A stretch of DNA of 64,000 nt, taken from contig JAWKUI010000001.1 in NCBI GenBank assembly GCA_041398705.1, forward strand, positions 620,001-684,000, written 5' to 3'. Positions 9,901 to 19,731 of this stretch are shown piece after piece. Numbering within the stretch: position 1 is the stretch's first letter; each line of letters begins with the position of its first letter. The stretch is from NORP259 sp041398705. GTDB lineage: Bacteria; Planctomycetota; UBA1135; GCA-002686595. Made by a program: the position numbers and the translations under genes. The notes under the pieces were generated by a model. It searched no databases, was not told the DNA's origin, and saw only the letters and a list, made by a program, of their open reading frames with translations.

Positions 9901-12900
9901 CGAGCACGGTCGCGTTCAGATCGGCCCGGTTCGGGTTTGCTTGCCATCCCCATTCCCCGGAGGGCAATTGCAGCGCCTGCAGCGAACCCAGCCAGGTACG
10001 CATGCGGTTCTGCAGTTCGCCGTAGCGCGGCGCGCCCCCGTCCTGCTCGGTGGCTTCCAGCAGCGCCAGGCCGCCCAGGATGCGGGCCGCCGTCTGCCGG
10101 GCACGGCCACCGACCATGCAGGTCCGAGGGAAGGGCATGGGGTCGAGCAGGCCGGCATAGAGACCTTCGAGTCCGGTCGGATCGACGCGGATCTCCAGTT
10201 CGGCACCGGGATTCACCCCTTGGAACACCACCGATTCGCCATCGCGGATCACGCCGGTGCACCCGGTCAGCAAGTCGATGCCCTGGGGCAGAACGGCGAG
10301 TTCGAAGGCATCGGAAAGCTCGAAACTACGGCCTCCGCGCTGCACGCTCGCATTCAATCGGATCGACACGCTTCCTGGAGTGTCCAAGCCTTCGAGGAAC
10401 GGCCCCAAGACGTCCTGCAGAGCTTGCGCCTTGAGGTCCGCATCGAACTGGAACTTCCGCGCGAGATCCGCATTGAAGTCAGCGCCGGACCCCCCCACGA
10501 GCAGTTCGAAGTGGGCCGAGCCACCCGCGGCCTCCCGATCATGGAGTTCAATGATCGGCCGGGGGCGGTCGCCGGCCACGATGCGCTCGGGCAGGTCGAT
10601 GTGAATAAAGCGATCTTCGCGGGTGCTACGGGTCAGGCGGGCTTCGCCAAAGCTGTTTCGATCGCTCACGCCCCGGGTGGTGAGGCGCCAGCGGGAACTG
10701 CGCTCCGGCCAGTGAATTTGAAGGGTCGCTTCACCCTTGGAATCCGTCTGCACATTCGGCAACCAGAGCACGGTGGGGGTCAAACGATCCCGGCTCTGTT
10801 CCGCGCCCTTTCCTCCTCGAGCGGAGAGGCTCTTCTTGCCGCCGGCGCGCCCTCCGAACTTGCCGCCCGCGCCGCCCCCGATGCCCAGCATGGGGTTCAT
10901 CGCATCCTCGTCAGGATCGCCGAAGGCCACTTCGAAGTCCCACTCGGGTTCCTCAAGCACGAGCTCCTGCCCCAATTGCGCGCGCAAGCGGCCCAGGGTT
11001 TGGACCTCACGATCGACCTGCGCGAGTCGCACGGCCTCCTGCCTGACCAGTTCGGAGATCTGCGATCCCTCGGCCGCGTCACTCCAGCCACAGGAGCTGA
11101 TCGTCACCATCGGCGGCAGTTCCGTTCGGGGCCGCCGGAAATGAGCGGCGAGTTCGGGGACCTGATCGGGGTAGATCTGGAACAGAGCATCCTCGACGAG
11201 GGCCATGGATATCTCCGCAGGGACGGGGTTGCCCAGGGAGTCGGTGGTGCGCACGCGAAGGTTGCTGGTGCCGCCCGCGGGCTGCTCCCCTTCCGGTAGC
11301 TCCAAGACGATGCTGAGCCGGGGTCGGATCTCGATGCTGGTTTCGGCCTGCAACATGCCATCGCGGCGCAGGTACGTGAGTGCCAGGCGCGCCGTAGGGG
11401 CGAACTCGGCACCGAGGGTGTATTCGATATCCGTGGTGCCCTGCTCGAGGCGCACCATGCGCACGGCTTCGACGCGACTGGTTTCCACGGTGAGCAGCGC
11501 CACCCCCGCCGGTTCCCGGTTGGCGGCGGTCAATACCAGTTTCTCCCCCGGCTCCACCAGGGTGCGATCCGCCAACAGGCGCAAGCGGGTGCGGTCTTCC
11601 TGGCCCGAAATCGTGATCTGGGTTTGTGCGCTGACCTGTTGACCAAAACGGTCGGTCCCCGTCGCGCGCAGGATGACGAGACCTCCCTCCTGGAAGGCCA
11701 ACGGCAGGTCCAGCAGTCCTTGCTCATCCGTGTGCACGGTACGCTTCCAGAGGGAGACGAACCCCTGACCGGTGCTGCGGATCGAAGCCTCGAGTTGCAG
11801 CTCCTTGGAAACCGGCTCCCCGCTTTCGCTCAGGGTCCGGAAGTGCAGGGGGAATTGGGTGCCGGCCAGCGCAACGGGGTGATCCACCGAAAGTCGGGTG
11901 GAGAATCCGCGGTCGGAGATCCGGATCGCCAGTTTGTTGCTGACGTTTTCATCGGTCAGAGTCGCTTCGACCAGCACGGCGCTAACGACGGAGTGAAGTT
12001 TCAGCAGCTGCGTGTCGACTTCGAGCACGGCTTTGCCATTGGCGTCGGTGCGGACCTGCAACAGCGAACCATCGGGGTGTTTCCAAGCCAAAGCGGCATC
12101 CGCCAGGGGCGCGCCGTAGGTGGTTTGGGCGGTTGCGGTCACGAGAACTTTCTGCCCGCGCATCACCACATCGTCCGGCGTGCTCAGGAGGACTTCGCTG
12201 CGGGGCACGACGAAGTGTTCGACCTGGACCGTCTGCCGCGAAATCAGTTCCCCGTTGCGCAAAAGCGAAACCGCCCAGTTCCCGGCCGTCGCTTCCTCCG
12301 GCAGGGTCCATTGCCCAAAGACCGTGCCAAAGCTCCCCAGCTGGAAGGCTTCTCGGGAATACACCGTGCCTTGCGGGTCGGTCCATTCCACCGTGCACGA
12401 TCCATCGAGCGGGATGTTCCAGCCGGTGAGGGAGTCTGAGCGCTCGATCGCCTTCCAGAAGACGCGATCGCCAGGTTCGTAGGCCGGCCGGTCGGTGTAG
12501 ATCAATCCACGCGAGCGCAGCCCGACGGGGGCCGGTCCGGACTGGATTTCCTGTCCGAGGCCGGCGACGTGACCATCGGCAACGAGCAAAGCCCGCGCTT
12601 CGCCGCTCCAGGTCTGGTTGCCCGCCAAAGCCAGGCGAGCGATGCCCTGTTCATCCGTAGTCAGTTCATTCAGACGACTCTCGCCGTCCTGATCGGTGAA
12701 GAGCAGGAGGCGTGCGCCCGGCAGGGGCTGGGACGTGCGCATGTTCTGCGCGTATGCAAAGAGTTCGCGGTCGGTCACTTTGGTGACGAAGTCCACATCC
12801 GAGCGCACGACCATCACCGTAGCCCGCTGCTCCTCGGTTTCGACGGCAACGGCCCATACGCCGGGGCCCTCGACCGGCAGGTCGACCGCCGTTTCGAAGT

Positions 12901-14722
12901 AGCGATAGGGTTCGTACTCGGGCACCGTGTACTCGAATTCAGTGCCCGGGGCGATCAGATCCAGATCCAGTTCATCCACGCCCCCGAAGGACTGGTGCTT
13001 GCGGAACCAGGTTTCCAAATCGAGGTGGAAAATCTGCACCTTGGCCGAAGGCCAGTTGCGCAGCCCCAGTTCGATGCGGGCGGGTTCGTCGGAATACCAG
13101 ACCCGCCGCGTTTCCAGGTGCAGCTCCTTGCTTTGAAGGGCGGCGATGCGGCCAGCCGCCTGGCCGTTGTCAGCAATCGAAATCAGGATCTCCATCGCCT
13201 CCTGGACGCGCCCGAGATCCGTTTCCAGGGCACTGGCGGCGGCCAGCAGGCACCGGTTGCGCCGATTGGCATTGTCCGCAGCGCGAGCGATCTCCTGCCA
13301 GGTTTCGACGGCCTGCGCGATCAGCGCCTTGTCGACCGGCTCCGCGGCATGCCCTTGGTTCCAGAAGGACTGCCCCAGCTCGAACCAAGCGTTGTCCACG
13401 CGGTTGTCGAGGGGGTAGTCCCGCAGGAACCCGCGCAGGGCTTCGCGTCCTTCCTCCCAGCGCTTCTGTTCCATCAAGCGATTCGCTTGCGCCATGCGCA
13501 GATTCACGATTTCGCGTTGGCTGTCGGCCCAGTTGCGACCGTCGGGGAATTGGCGCACGTATTCGTGGTAGATCTCCAATGCGGGCGTGTACTGCTCCGC
13601 TGCGGTCAATACCTGCGCCTGCTGGAACACAGCCAGACGCCGCAGTTCCGCCGCTTCTTGGCGTTCCTTCGCACTGGCTTCGGCTCCGGGCAACGGCAGG
13701 GCCGCGAGGCGTCTCCAGGCTGCAAGCGCTTCGTCAGTGCGTCCCATTCGGCCGAGCATTTCGCCGAGATACTTCTGCACCTGCGATTCCTGCGCGAGTT
13801 CGGGGTACCGGTCCAACGCCATGAGCCAGGTGTCGGCCGCGTCGTTCTCATTGCGCAGTTCTTTCCACGCGTTGTGCAGTTCCAACACCGCATCGGTGTG
13901 CCAAGTGCGGATGTCGCGGTCCTTGTCGGCGACGCGGTGGGCCAGAATGGCCTCCAAACGGCGGATTCCTTCCGCCGGTCGGCCCGCGCGGCGCATGGAT
14001 TGCGCGGCCAGCAGGCTGGCTTCGCGCCAGACGGGCCCGTGTGCGTTCACCGAAAGCTCTTCCGCCTTGCCCGCGCTGACAGCCGCTTCCGCGTGGCGAT
14101 TCTGCGCGAATTGGCAACGCGCCGCCCCAAGCCAGGCTTTCGCTTGCAGATCGGAGGCCACCTGAAGTTCGGCGGCCCCGCGGTACAGAGCGGTGGCCGT
14201 CGCCAGATCCGGCTTGCGCTCCCGATTGCGCTCGTCGAAGGGCCGAGCCGCTTCGTCCGCCAGATCGATGTACATCTGCGCCAGTTCCCCTTGGCGTTGC
14301 TCCCCGCGCAATTCAGACAACGCCGTCCGGTAGATCGCGCCCGTCGGCTCGAACTCCCGCAACAGGCGATGCACTTCGGCTAGGCGGTAGAGGGCCTGCA
14401 GCTTCCACGCGCTGGTGGGATACTGGTTGGGGAAAGCTGCGAACACCTGCTTCGCCTCCTCCAGGCGACCGGCCTCCTGCAGGGTCACGCCGCGGTAGAA
14501 CATCCAGCGGTCTTCGCGCCCGGACTCGCGCGTACGCAGTTCATCCAAGAGCCCGAGGGCTTTATCGAAGTCCCCTTGCAGCAAGGCTTTGCGCGTCGAT
14601 TCGCTGGCCGGACCGAGCACCTCGTAGGGGCTTTCTTGGGCGGCCGCTGCATCGTTCTGGGGCAGGGCAAGACTCGGGGTCCAAAGGGAAAGGGCCAGGC
14701 CAAGGTTCAGGATCGCGTTCAT
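6939..14722 (-). CDS. TPR/alpha-2-macroglobulin-like giant protein, apparent frameshift near 7210
   Basis: This encodes an exported protein of about 2594 residues once one frameshift is bridged. A signal peptide (MNAILNLGLALSLWTPSLA) starts at 14722. TPR-like repeats fill residues about 40-550. An MG2-type segment with TDRPAYEPGD lies near residue 745. The A2M core (LWLPNVQTDSKGEATLQIHW) lies near residue 1320, just after a Gly-rich linker (GIGGGAGGKFGG). A second TPR block covers about 2020-2340. Where bacterial alpha-2-macroglobulins carry the GCxEQ thioester motif, this protein has RTCMVGGRARQTAA (Cys about 1535), so covalent trapping is probably lost. The main frame becomes Arg/Ser-rich nonsense after a run of four Gs at 7208-7211. 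Adding one base restores a sensible tail (LVTLGPISGLPTVIA...) ending in TAA at 6939. The role is probably periplasmic or surface protease trapping or envelope scaffolding. Confidence 0.85.
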
Positions 14723-14891
14723 AGGGAAGCGGGGTAGGGGCTCAAACAGGCCAACGGAGTGCTCGGGAATCCGTTGAATGATCTTAGGGAAAAGCCGGCG
14801 GGCCCGGGGCAAAGGACGGCTTGGGCGCCCTTCTTCACGTAACAGACACGCAACTTCCGGCCCGAGTCGGGCGGTTCAAAATGCATCGCCC

Positions 14892-14897
14892 TAGAAT
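14892..14897 (+). promoter_or_regulatory. Putative -10 element of a leaderless promoter (TAGAAT)
   Basis: TAGAAT is separated from the ATG at 14904 by exactly six bases (GCGCGC), leaving no room for a Shine-Dalgarno sequence in a transcript that starts at the usual distance from the hexamer. Confidence 0.6.
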
Positions 14898-14903
14898 GCG
14901 CGC

Positions 14904-16577
14904 ATGTTGGCATTGATCCCCGCCCTGAGTCTGTCCTTGTGGAGTGTCGCGCCGGCGCCCCACCAGGATCCCCTGCCCCCGGCGCCCCCCGTGGAGGAAG
15001 TGGTCGAATCGCCCCCGCCTCCGCCGCCGGCCGAACTGCCCCCGGCTGGGTATCTCACCCCCGAGCGGTTGAGCGAAGAGCTGCAGGCCCTGGCCGCGGC
15101 CTCGCCGCGCCTCGAGCTTTCGACCCTCGGAACGTCGCCCCTGGGCCGCCCGATCCACCTGGCCACGTTCCGGTCCTCCGAAGGCGCCGGCGACAAGCCC
15201 GATGCGCTCATTGTCGCCAACCTCGAAGGGGATCGCCTGGCCGCCAGCGAGGTCGCCATCGGCCTGATTCGGCGCTTGGCCCAATCCGACCGGGCCTGGA
15301 GCCAGACCGGCAACCTGCACATCGTGGCCCTCGCCAACCCCGACGGGGCGGCGCGCGCCATGCAAGGCCTGGATCCGCGCCGGGGCCAACCGGTCGACGA
15401 GGACCGCGATGGCCGCATGGATGAGGACCAACCCGAGGACATCGACGGCGATGGCCGCATCCTTTGGGTGCGTCAATTCTCGGCTGCGGGGGAGTACTTC
15501 GCCGCGGGCCCGAATGGCGAAGTGAACGAAAAGGTCGAAGCCGCAAAAACCAAAGCCGGGGAATTCCACCTGCGGCGGGAAGGCCGTGATGTCGACCAGG
15601 ATCGCCACGAATCGGAAGACGATTTCGGCGGAATCGCGGTCGATGCCAACTTCCCGCACCGTTGGCACGAACACCAGAGCGTTGCTGGCCCGTTCCCCCT
15701 GAGCGAGCCCGAAAGCCGCGCTTTGGCCACATTCCTGCTGTCCCGTCCGCAGATTGCCTGGGTGATCGTGCTCGATGATGAGGACAATCTGGCCTCGGTG
15801 CCGGGTGGAATCGATTCCTTCTCGATCAACGCCAAAGACCCGCTCAAGGGCGATGCGCCGTACCTGAAGCGCTGGTCCGAGAGCCTGTATCCGAAGGACC
15901 AGAAGGAGCTGAAGAAGCCCAAGGGCGCCGATCACGGCCGCGGCAACTTTGCCGATTGGGCCTACTACCAACTCGGCGCGTTCGTGCTGGAGAGTTCGCT
16001 GTGGTCGATCCCGGTCGAATCGGGTGAGGACAAGGGCAGCGAAGAGGTTCAGCGCGTGGCTTGGGCCCAGGCGACGTATGGCGGGGCCGGATACGCGCCC
16101 TGGCGTCCCTTCACCTTGCCCGAGGTGGGTGAGTTGCAGGTCGGCGGATGGGCTCCGCTGGTGCAGGTCAACCCTCCGGCGGATCAACTGCCCGCGTTGG
16201 TGGAGCGCTACCACGGGTGGTTGAGCGGCATGGCGGATGACTTCGCGCGCCTGCAATGGGCCGAAGTCGAGCTGAAGCCGCTCGATTTCCAAGAGGTGTA
16301 CCAGTTGCGCGCGCGGCTGGTGAACGTCGGCCCCCTGCCGAGCCAGTCGGCGATGGCGGATGTGAACCGTCGCCTGCTTCCGATCCGCGTGCAACTCGAA
16401 CTGCCCGCAGGCGTCGAATTGCTGACCGGGCGTATGACCCAGACCGTGGGAACCCTCGCCGCCGGTGGCGGTAGCGAAGAACTTGAGTGGATCGTGCGTC
16501 GCCCTGCGGGTGCCGCTCCCCTGTCCCTGACCGCCGCCGGCCCGACCTGTGGCAAGGCCTCCCAGACCATCGAATGA
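14904..16577 (+). CDS. M14 carboxypeptidase-like protein lacking the zinc ligands (probable pseudoenzyme)
   Basis: The 557-residue exported protein has a short hydrophobic N-terminus and a Pro-rich linker (residues 23-49). A zinc-carboxypeptidase fold follows. Aligning it with its neighbour at 16574, the HxxE zinc-binding pair is replaced: the segment reads NLEGDRLAASE (residues 106-116), with Glu108 for His and Arg111 for Glu. The third ligand, His in FHNSGG, becomes Asp291 in VLDDEDN. It keeps Asp-rich calcium-loop-like segments (DEDRDGRMDEDQPEDIDGDG, 165-184). It is probably catalytically dead and could act as a regulator, substrate-binding partner or chaperone of the active paralogue. Its stop overlaps the next start as ATGA, indicating translational coupling. 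Its own promoter looks leaderless. Confidence 0.85.
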   Translation: MLALIPALSLSLWSVAPAPHQDPLPPAPPVEEVVESPPPPPPAELPPAGYLTPERLSEELQALAAASPRLELSTLGTSPLGRPIHLATFRSSEGAGDKPDALIVANLEGDRLAASEVAIGLIRRLAQSDRAWSQTGNLHIVALANPDGAARAMQGLDPRRGQPVDEDRDGRMDEDQPEDIDGDGRILWVRQFSAAGEYFAAGPNGEVNEKVEAAKTKAGEFHLRREGRDVDQDRHESEDDFGGIAVDANFPHRWHEHQSVAGPFPLSEPESRALATFLLSRPQIAWVIVLDDEDNLASVPGGIDSFSINAKDPLKGDAPYLKRWSESLYPKDQKELKKPKGADHGRGNFADWAYYQLGAFVLESSLWSIPVESGEDKGSEEVQRVAWAQATYGGAGYAPWRPFTLPEVGELQVGGWAPLVQVNPPADQLPALVERYHGWLSGMADDFARLQWAEVELKPLDFQEVYQLRARLVNVGPLPSQSAMADVNRRLLPIRVQLELPAGVELLTGRMTQTVGTLAAGGGSEELEWIVRRPAGAAPLSLTAAGPTCGKASQTIE

Positions 16578-18334
16578 CCATGAAACTGCCTGTTTTCAGC
16601 CTTTTCGCGGCCCTCAGTCTGGGCCTCGCCTGTCCCCGCGCCCACGCGCAACAGGATGGCGGCCAATGGCAGCCGCGCGTCGAGATTCCGTGGAACCGGT
16701 ACTACCGGTACGAGGAACTGCTCGGCTTCTTTGACACGTTGCAGCACACCTGGCCTGGTTACGTCGAACTCGTCGACATCGGCCAGTCCGAGCTCGGCAA
16801 ACCCATGCGCGTGCTGATCCTGACCAACAAAGCCACCGGCGACCACGCCGACAAACCGGCCATGTGGGTCGATGGCAACGTGCACGGCAACGAGGTGCAA
16901 GGCGGCGAAGCGGTCGTCTACCTCGCCTGGTGGTTGCTGGAACACAAGGACAGCAATGCCCGTGCGGCGGCCCTGCTCGATTCGCGGACCTTCTATCTGT
17001 TGCCCTCGGTGAACCCCGATGGCCGCAACCATTGGTTCGACGGACCGGCGACGCCGCACTCCTCGCGCACCGGCGTGCGCGGCACCGACAACGATCGTGA
17101 CGGCCAGGTGGATGAGGATCCCATGGACGATCTCGATGGGGATGGCGACATCCTGTTGATGCGCAAACACGTGCCGCTCGGCCAGGGAACGCACCGTCTC
17201 GACCGCGATGACCCGCGCATCCTTTTGCCCGTCAGCGGCAAGGAACAAGGCGATTGGGTCGTGCTAGGCCAGGAAGGCATCGACAACGATGGCGATGGGC
17301 GCATCAACGAAGACGGCCTGGGCGGGTACGACATGAACCGCAACTGGCCCAGCGATTGGCAGCCGAATCACCTGCAGTACGGCGCGGGCGAATTCCCCTT
17401 CAGCTACCCCGAAACCGAGTGCATCGGCCGGTTCCTGTTGGCTCATCCCAACGTGGCCGCGGTGCAGAGTTTCCACAACTCGGGCGGCATGATCCTGCGC
17501 GGGCCGGGCTTCTCCGAGGTGTCGTATCCGCGCGCCGATATCGCCGTCTATGACAGCCTCGGCGAAGAAGGCGAGCTGATGCTGCCGTTCTACAAGTACT
17601 TGATCATCCACAAGGATCTGTACAACGTGCACGGGGGCTTCGTGAACTGGACCTACGAAGGGCTGGGTATCTTCTCGTTCACCAACGAGCTTTGGGCGAG
17701 CCAGCAATACTGGGGCAAGGACCGCGAGGCCACGGGCAGCTGGTTTGCAACGCAAACCGAGCAACAGCTTGAATTCAGCGACTCGGTGCTGCTCGGCGAT
17801 CTGTTCGTTGATTGGCACGAATTCGAGCATCCGCAGTATGGGACGATCGAAATTGGCGGCTTCAAGCGGCAACACGGCCGTGTGGCGCCCTCCTTCATGA
17901 TCGAGGAGATGCTGCACCGCAACGCGTTGTTCTGCGCGCGGCATGCCGAGGAGATCGCCGAAGTTTCGCTGGCCGCACCCGAGGTCACCTCGCTGGGCGG
18001 CAACCTCTATCGGGTGACCGTGGACTTGGTCAACGCCCGCTCGATGCCGTCGCGCTCGGCCATGGCAGCGGACAACAAGATGGGCATTCCTGACCGGGTG
18101 CGGCTCGGTGGGCAAGGGATCCAGGTGCTCGCTTCCGGCGTCCTGCGCGACCGCTTCCGGCCGGAGGAAATGCGGGCCGAAGTCGTGGAGCCCGAGGTCG
18201 TGCGCCTCGAAGGCGGCGTGCCCGGCCATGGCCGCGTGACCCTGGCCTGGATCCTGCGAGGCAATGGCGCGTTTTCGGTGACCTACTCCGCCGAAAAGGC
18301 CGCCGATCAGGCCATCGAGGCCCGTCTGCCCTGA
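16574..18334 (+). CDS. Secreted M14 family zinc carboxypeptidase with calcium-loop motifs
   Basis: The 586-residue product starts with MTMKLPVFSLFAALSLGLACPRAHAQ, a signal peptide cleaved near AHAQ. The M14 zinc site is intact: GNVHGNE gives His104 and Glu107, and QSFHNSGG gives His301. Two Asp-rich loops (DNDRDGQVDEDPMDDLDGDG and DNDGDGRINEDG) resemble EF-hand or dockerin calcium sites. GYDMNRNWP is the conserved substrate-pocket Asn-Arg segment of the family. It should remove C-terminal residues from peptides outside the cytoplasm. The start at 16574 overlaps the upstream stop (ATGA), so the two M14 genes are co-translated; a second in-frame ATG lies at 16580. A perfect terminator follows. 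Confidence 0.9.
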   Translation: MTMKLPVFSLFAALSLGLACPRAHAQQDGGQWQPRVEIPWNRYYRYEELLGFFDTLQHTWPGYVELVDIGQSELGKPMRVLILTNKATGDHADKPAMWVDGNVHGNEVQGGEAVVYLAWWLLEHKDSNARAAALLDSRTFYLLPSVNPDGRNHWFDGPATPHSSRTGVRGTDNDRDGQVDEDPMDDLDGDGDILLMRKHVPLGQGTHRLDRDDPRILLPVSGKEQGDWVVLGQEGIDNDGDGRINEDGLGGYDMNRNWPSDWQPNHLQYGAGEFPFSYPETECIGRFLLAHPNVAAVQSFHNSGGMILRGPGFSEVSYPRADIAVYDSLGEEGELMLPFYKYLIIHKDLYNVHGGFVNWTYEGLGIFSFTNELWASQQYWGKDREATGSWFATQTEQQLEFSDSVLLGDLFVDWHEFEHPQYGTIEIGGFKRQHGRVAPSFMIEEMLHRNALFCARHAEEIAEVSLAAPEVTSLGGNLYRVTVDLVNARSMPSRSAMAADNKMGIPDRVRLGGQGIQVLASGVLRDRFRPEEMRAEVVEPEVVRLEGGVPGHGRVTLAWILRGNGAFSVTYSAEKAADQAIEARLP

Positions 18335-18364
18335 CCGCCTCGCCAACCGCGTTGTGATCGAATC

Positions 18365-18406
18365 GCAGCCAGGCTCCGGATTCCTCCGGAGCCTGGCTGC
18401 AATTTT
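18365..18406 (+). terminator. Strong rho-independent terminator
   Basis: A perfect 16-base-pair stem (GCAGCCAGGCTCCGGA with TCCGGAGCCTGGCTGC) has a four-base TTCC loop and is followed by AATTTT. It ends the M14 gene pair. Confidence 0.93.
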
Positions 18407-18518
18407 GCCGGGCAGGGGAGGAATGGCCCGGTTCCCGTGGTGAAATGGGGGGGCCGGGAGCGCAAAGACCCTTGTGACTGCCGGCGTAGCCACGTTCCAT
18501 CACGGGGGTACACCTGCC

Positions 18519-18989
18519 ATGTCAAAGAACCGTTCGATCCCGGACCAGACCCGTCTGGCCCGGGAAACCTACTTGAATCTGATCCGCGCGCACGACCGGT
18601 TGCTCGCCGGATTCCACGAGTTGTTCCGTGGATCCGGCCTGACCCAGGCGCAATTCAACGTGTTGCGCATCCTGCGCGGCGCCGAGAACCAGCGCGCCTC
18701 GTGCCAGTACATCGGTCAGAACCTGATCTCCGCGGTTCCCGACGTGACCCGCCTGGTGGACCGCATGTTGGCCGCGGGCCTGGTCTCTCGCGAACGGGAT
18801 AAGGTGGATCGGCGCGTGGTCCTGGTGCTGCTGACCGAAAAGGGCCGCCGCCTGGTGGATTCGTTGGACGAGCCCGTGGACGCCCTGCACCGCCGCCAGT
18901 TCGAAACCCTGGATCCGAAGGATCTGGTAGCCTTGCATGACATTCTGGAGGACCTATTGGTGTCCCACCCGGAGCGCCGGGGCGGTTGA
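18519..18989 (+). CDS. MarR family transcriptional regulator
   Basis: The 156-residue product matches the MarR winged-helix family in length and layout. It has an N-terminal dimer helix, a recognition region (GLTQAQFNVLRILRGAEN, then ISAVPDVTRLVDRMLAAGLV) and a wing with RERDKVDRRVVLVLLTEKGR. The DxRR wing motif and the LTEKGR helix start are typical. The start at 18519 (MSKNRS) is preferred over the in-frame ATG at 18474, which would add 15 atypical residues. The pirin gene starts 16 bases downstream, so the two are probably one operon. MarR proteins commonly sense oxidants or phenolics, and pirin-linked MarR proteins usually govern redox responses; the ligand here is unknown. Confidence 0.9.
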   Translation: MSKNRSIPDQTRLARETYLNLIRAHDRLLAGFHELFRGSGLTQAQFNVLRILRGAENQRASCQYIGQNLISAVPDVTRLVDRMLAAGLVSRERDKVDRRVVLVLLTEKGRRLVDSLDEPVDALHRRQFETLDPKDLVALHDILEDLLVSHPERRGG

Positions 18990-19005
18990 CCCCACCGGTG
19001 ACCCC

Positions 19006-19716
19006 ATGCAAGTGATCCACGCCAATGACCGCGGCTTGACCCGAATGGGCTGGCTGCACAGCGCCCATTCGTTCTCGTTCGGTTCCTACTTCAACCCGCG
19101 GCGCATGGGCATGTCCCACCTGCGGGTGCTCAACCAGGACCGCGTGGCGCCGGATCAGGGGTTCGATACCCATCCACACAACGACATGGAGATCGTGACG
19201 TACGTGCTCGAGGGGGCGCTCGAGCACCGCGATTCCATGGGCAACGGATCGGTGTTGCGACCGGGCGAGATCCAGTACATGTGCGCGGGCACGGGCATCA
19301 CGCACAGCGAATTCAATCCGTCGGCGGACGAGGCCGGGCACTTCATCCAGATGTGGATTCTGCCGCCCCGGCGGCGATTGGCGCCTTCCTACGCACAGAA
19401 GCGCATTGACCTCGAACGCTGCGAGGGCCGCCTGCAATTGCTGGTTTCGCCCGATGGCCGCGAGGACTCGATCGAGATGCACCAGGAGGCGAGCCTGTGG
19501 GTAGGGCGCTTCTCCGGCGCGCAGCAGTGCACCTGGGAATTGCCGGAAGGCCGCTGGGCCTACCTGCACGTGGCGCGCGGCAGCGTGATGGTGAACGACG
19601 TTGCGCTCGGGCCTGAGGATGCCCTCGAGATCCGCACCGCCGGTCCGCTGCGCCTGCACTCCGGTGAGGGTGCCGAAGTGCTGCTGTGGGACCTGGTGGG
19701 CGACGATCCCGAGTGA
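19006..19716 (+). CDS. Pirin family protein (bicupin)
   Basis: The 236-residue product is a full-length pirin. The metal-binding cupin residues are visible: His56 and His58 in DTHPHND, and His100 and Glu102 in GITHSEFN. The N-terminal HSFSFGSYFNPRRMGM and GVLRP-like segments are typical of the YhhW branch. Members of this branch can act as quercetin 2,3-dioxygenases, though their physiological substrate is usually unknown. It follows the MarR gene by 16 bases, suggesting that the regulator controls it. The ATG at 19006 gives the standard pirin N-terminus; the in-frame start at 18937 lies inside the marR gene and is rejected. Confidence 0.93.
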   Translation: MQVIHANDRGLTRMGWLHSAHSFSFGSYFNPRRMGMSHLRVLNQDRVAPDQGFDTHPHNDMEIVTYVLEGALEHRDSMGNGSVLRPGEIQYMCAGTGITHSEFNPSADEAGHFIQMWILPPRRRLAPSYAQKRIDLERCEGRLQLLVSPDGREDSIEMHQEASLWVGRFSGAQQCTWELPEGRWAYLHVARGSVMVNDVALGPEDALEIRTAGPLRLHSGEGAEVLLWDLVGDDPE

Positions 19717-19731
19717 CGGGGGCGGGGCCCG

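Noticed and set aside
7685..11299. Plus-strand ORF of 1204 codons opposite the alpha-2-macroglobulin-like gene
   Set aside because: The opposite strand has TPR and alpha-2-macroglobulin signatures; this frame is Arg/Gly/His-rich with no start context or domain.
12569..14383. Plus-strand ORF of 604 codons
   Set aside because: Antisense shadow of the TPR region of the same giant gene.
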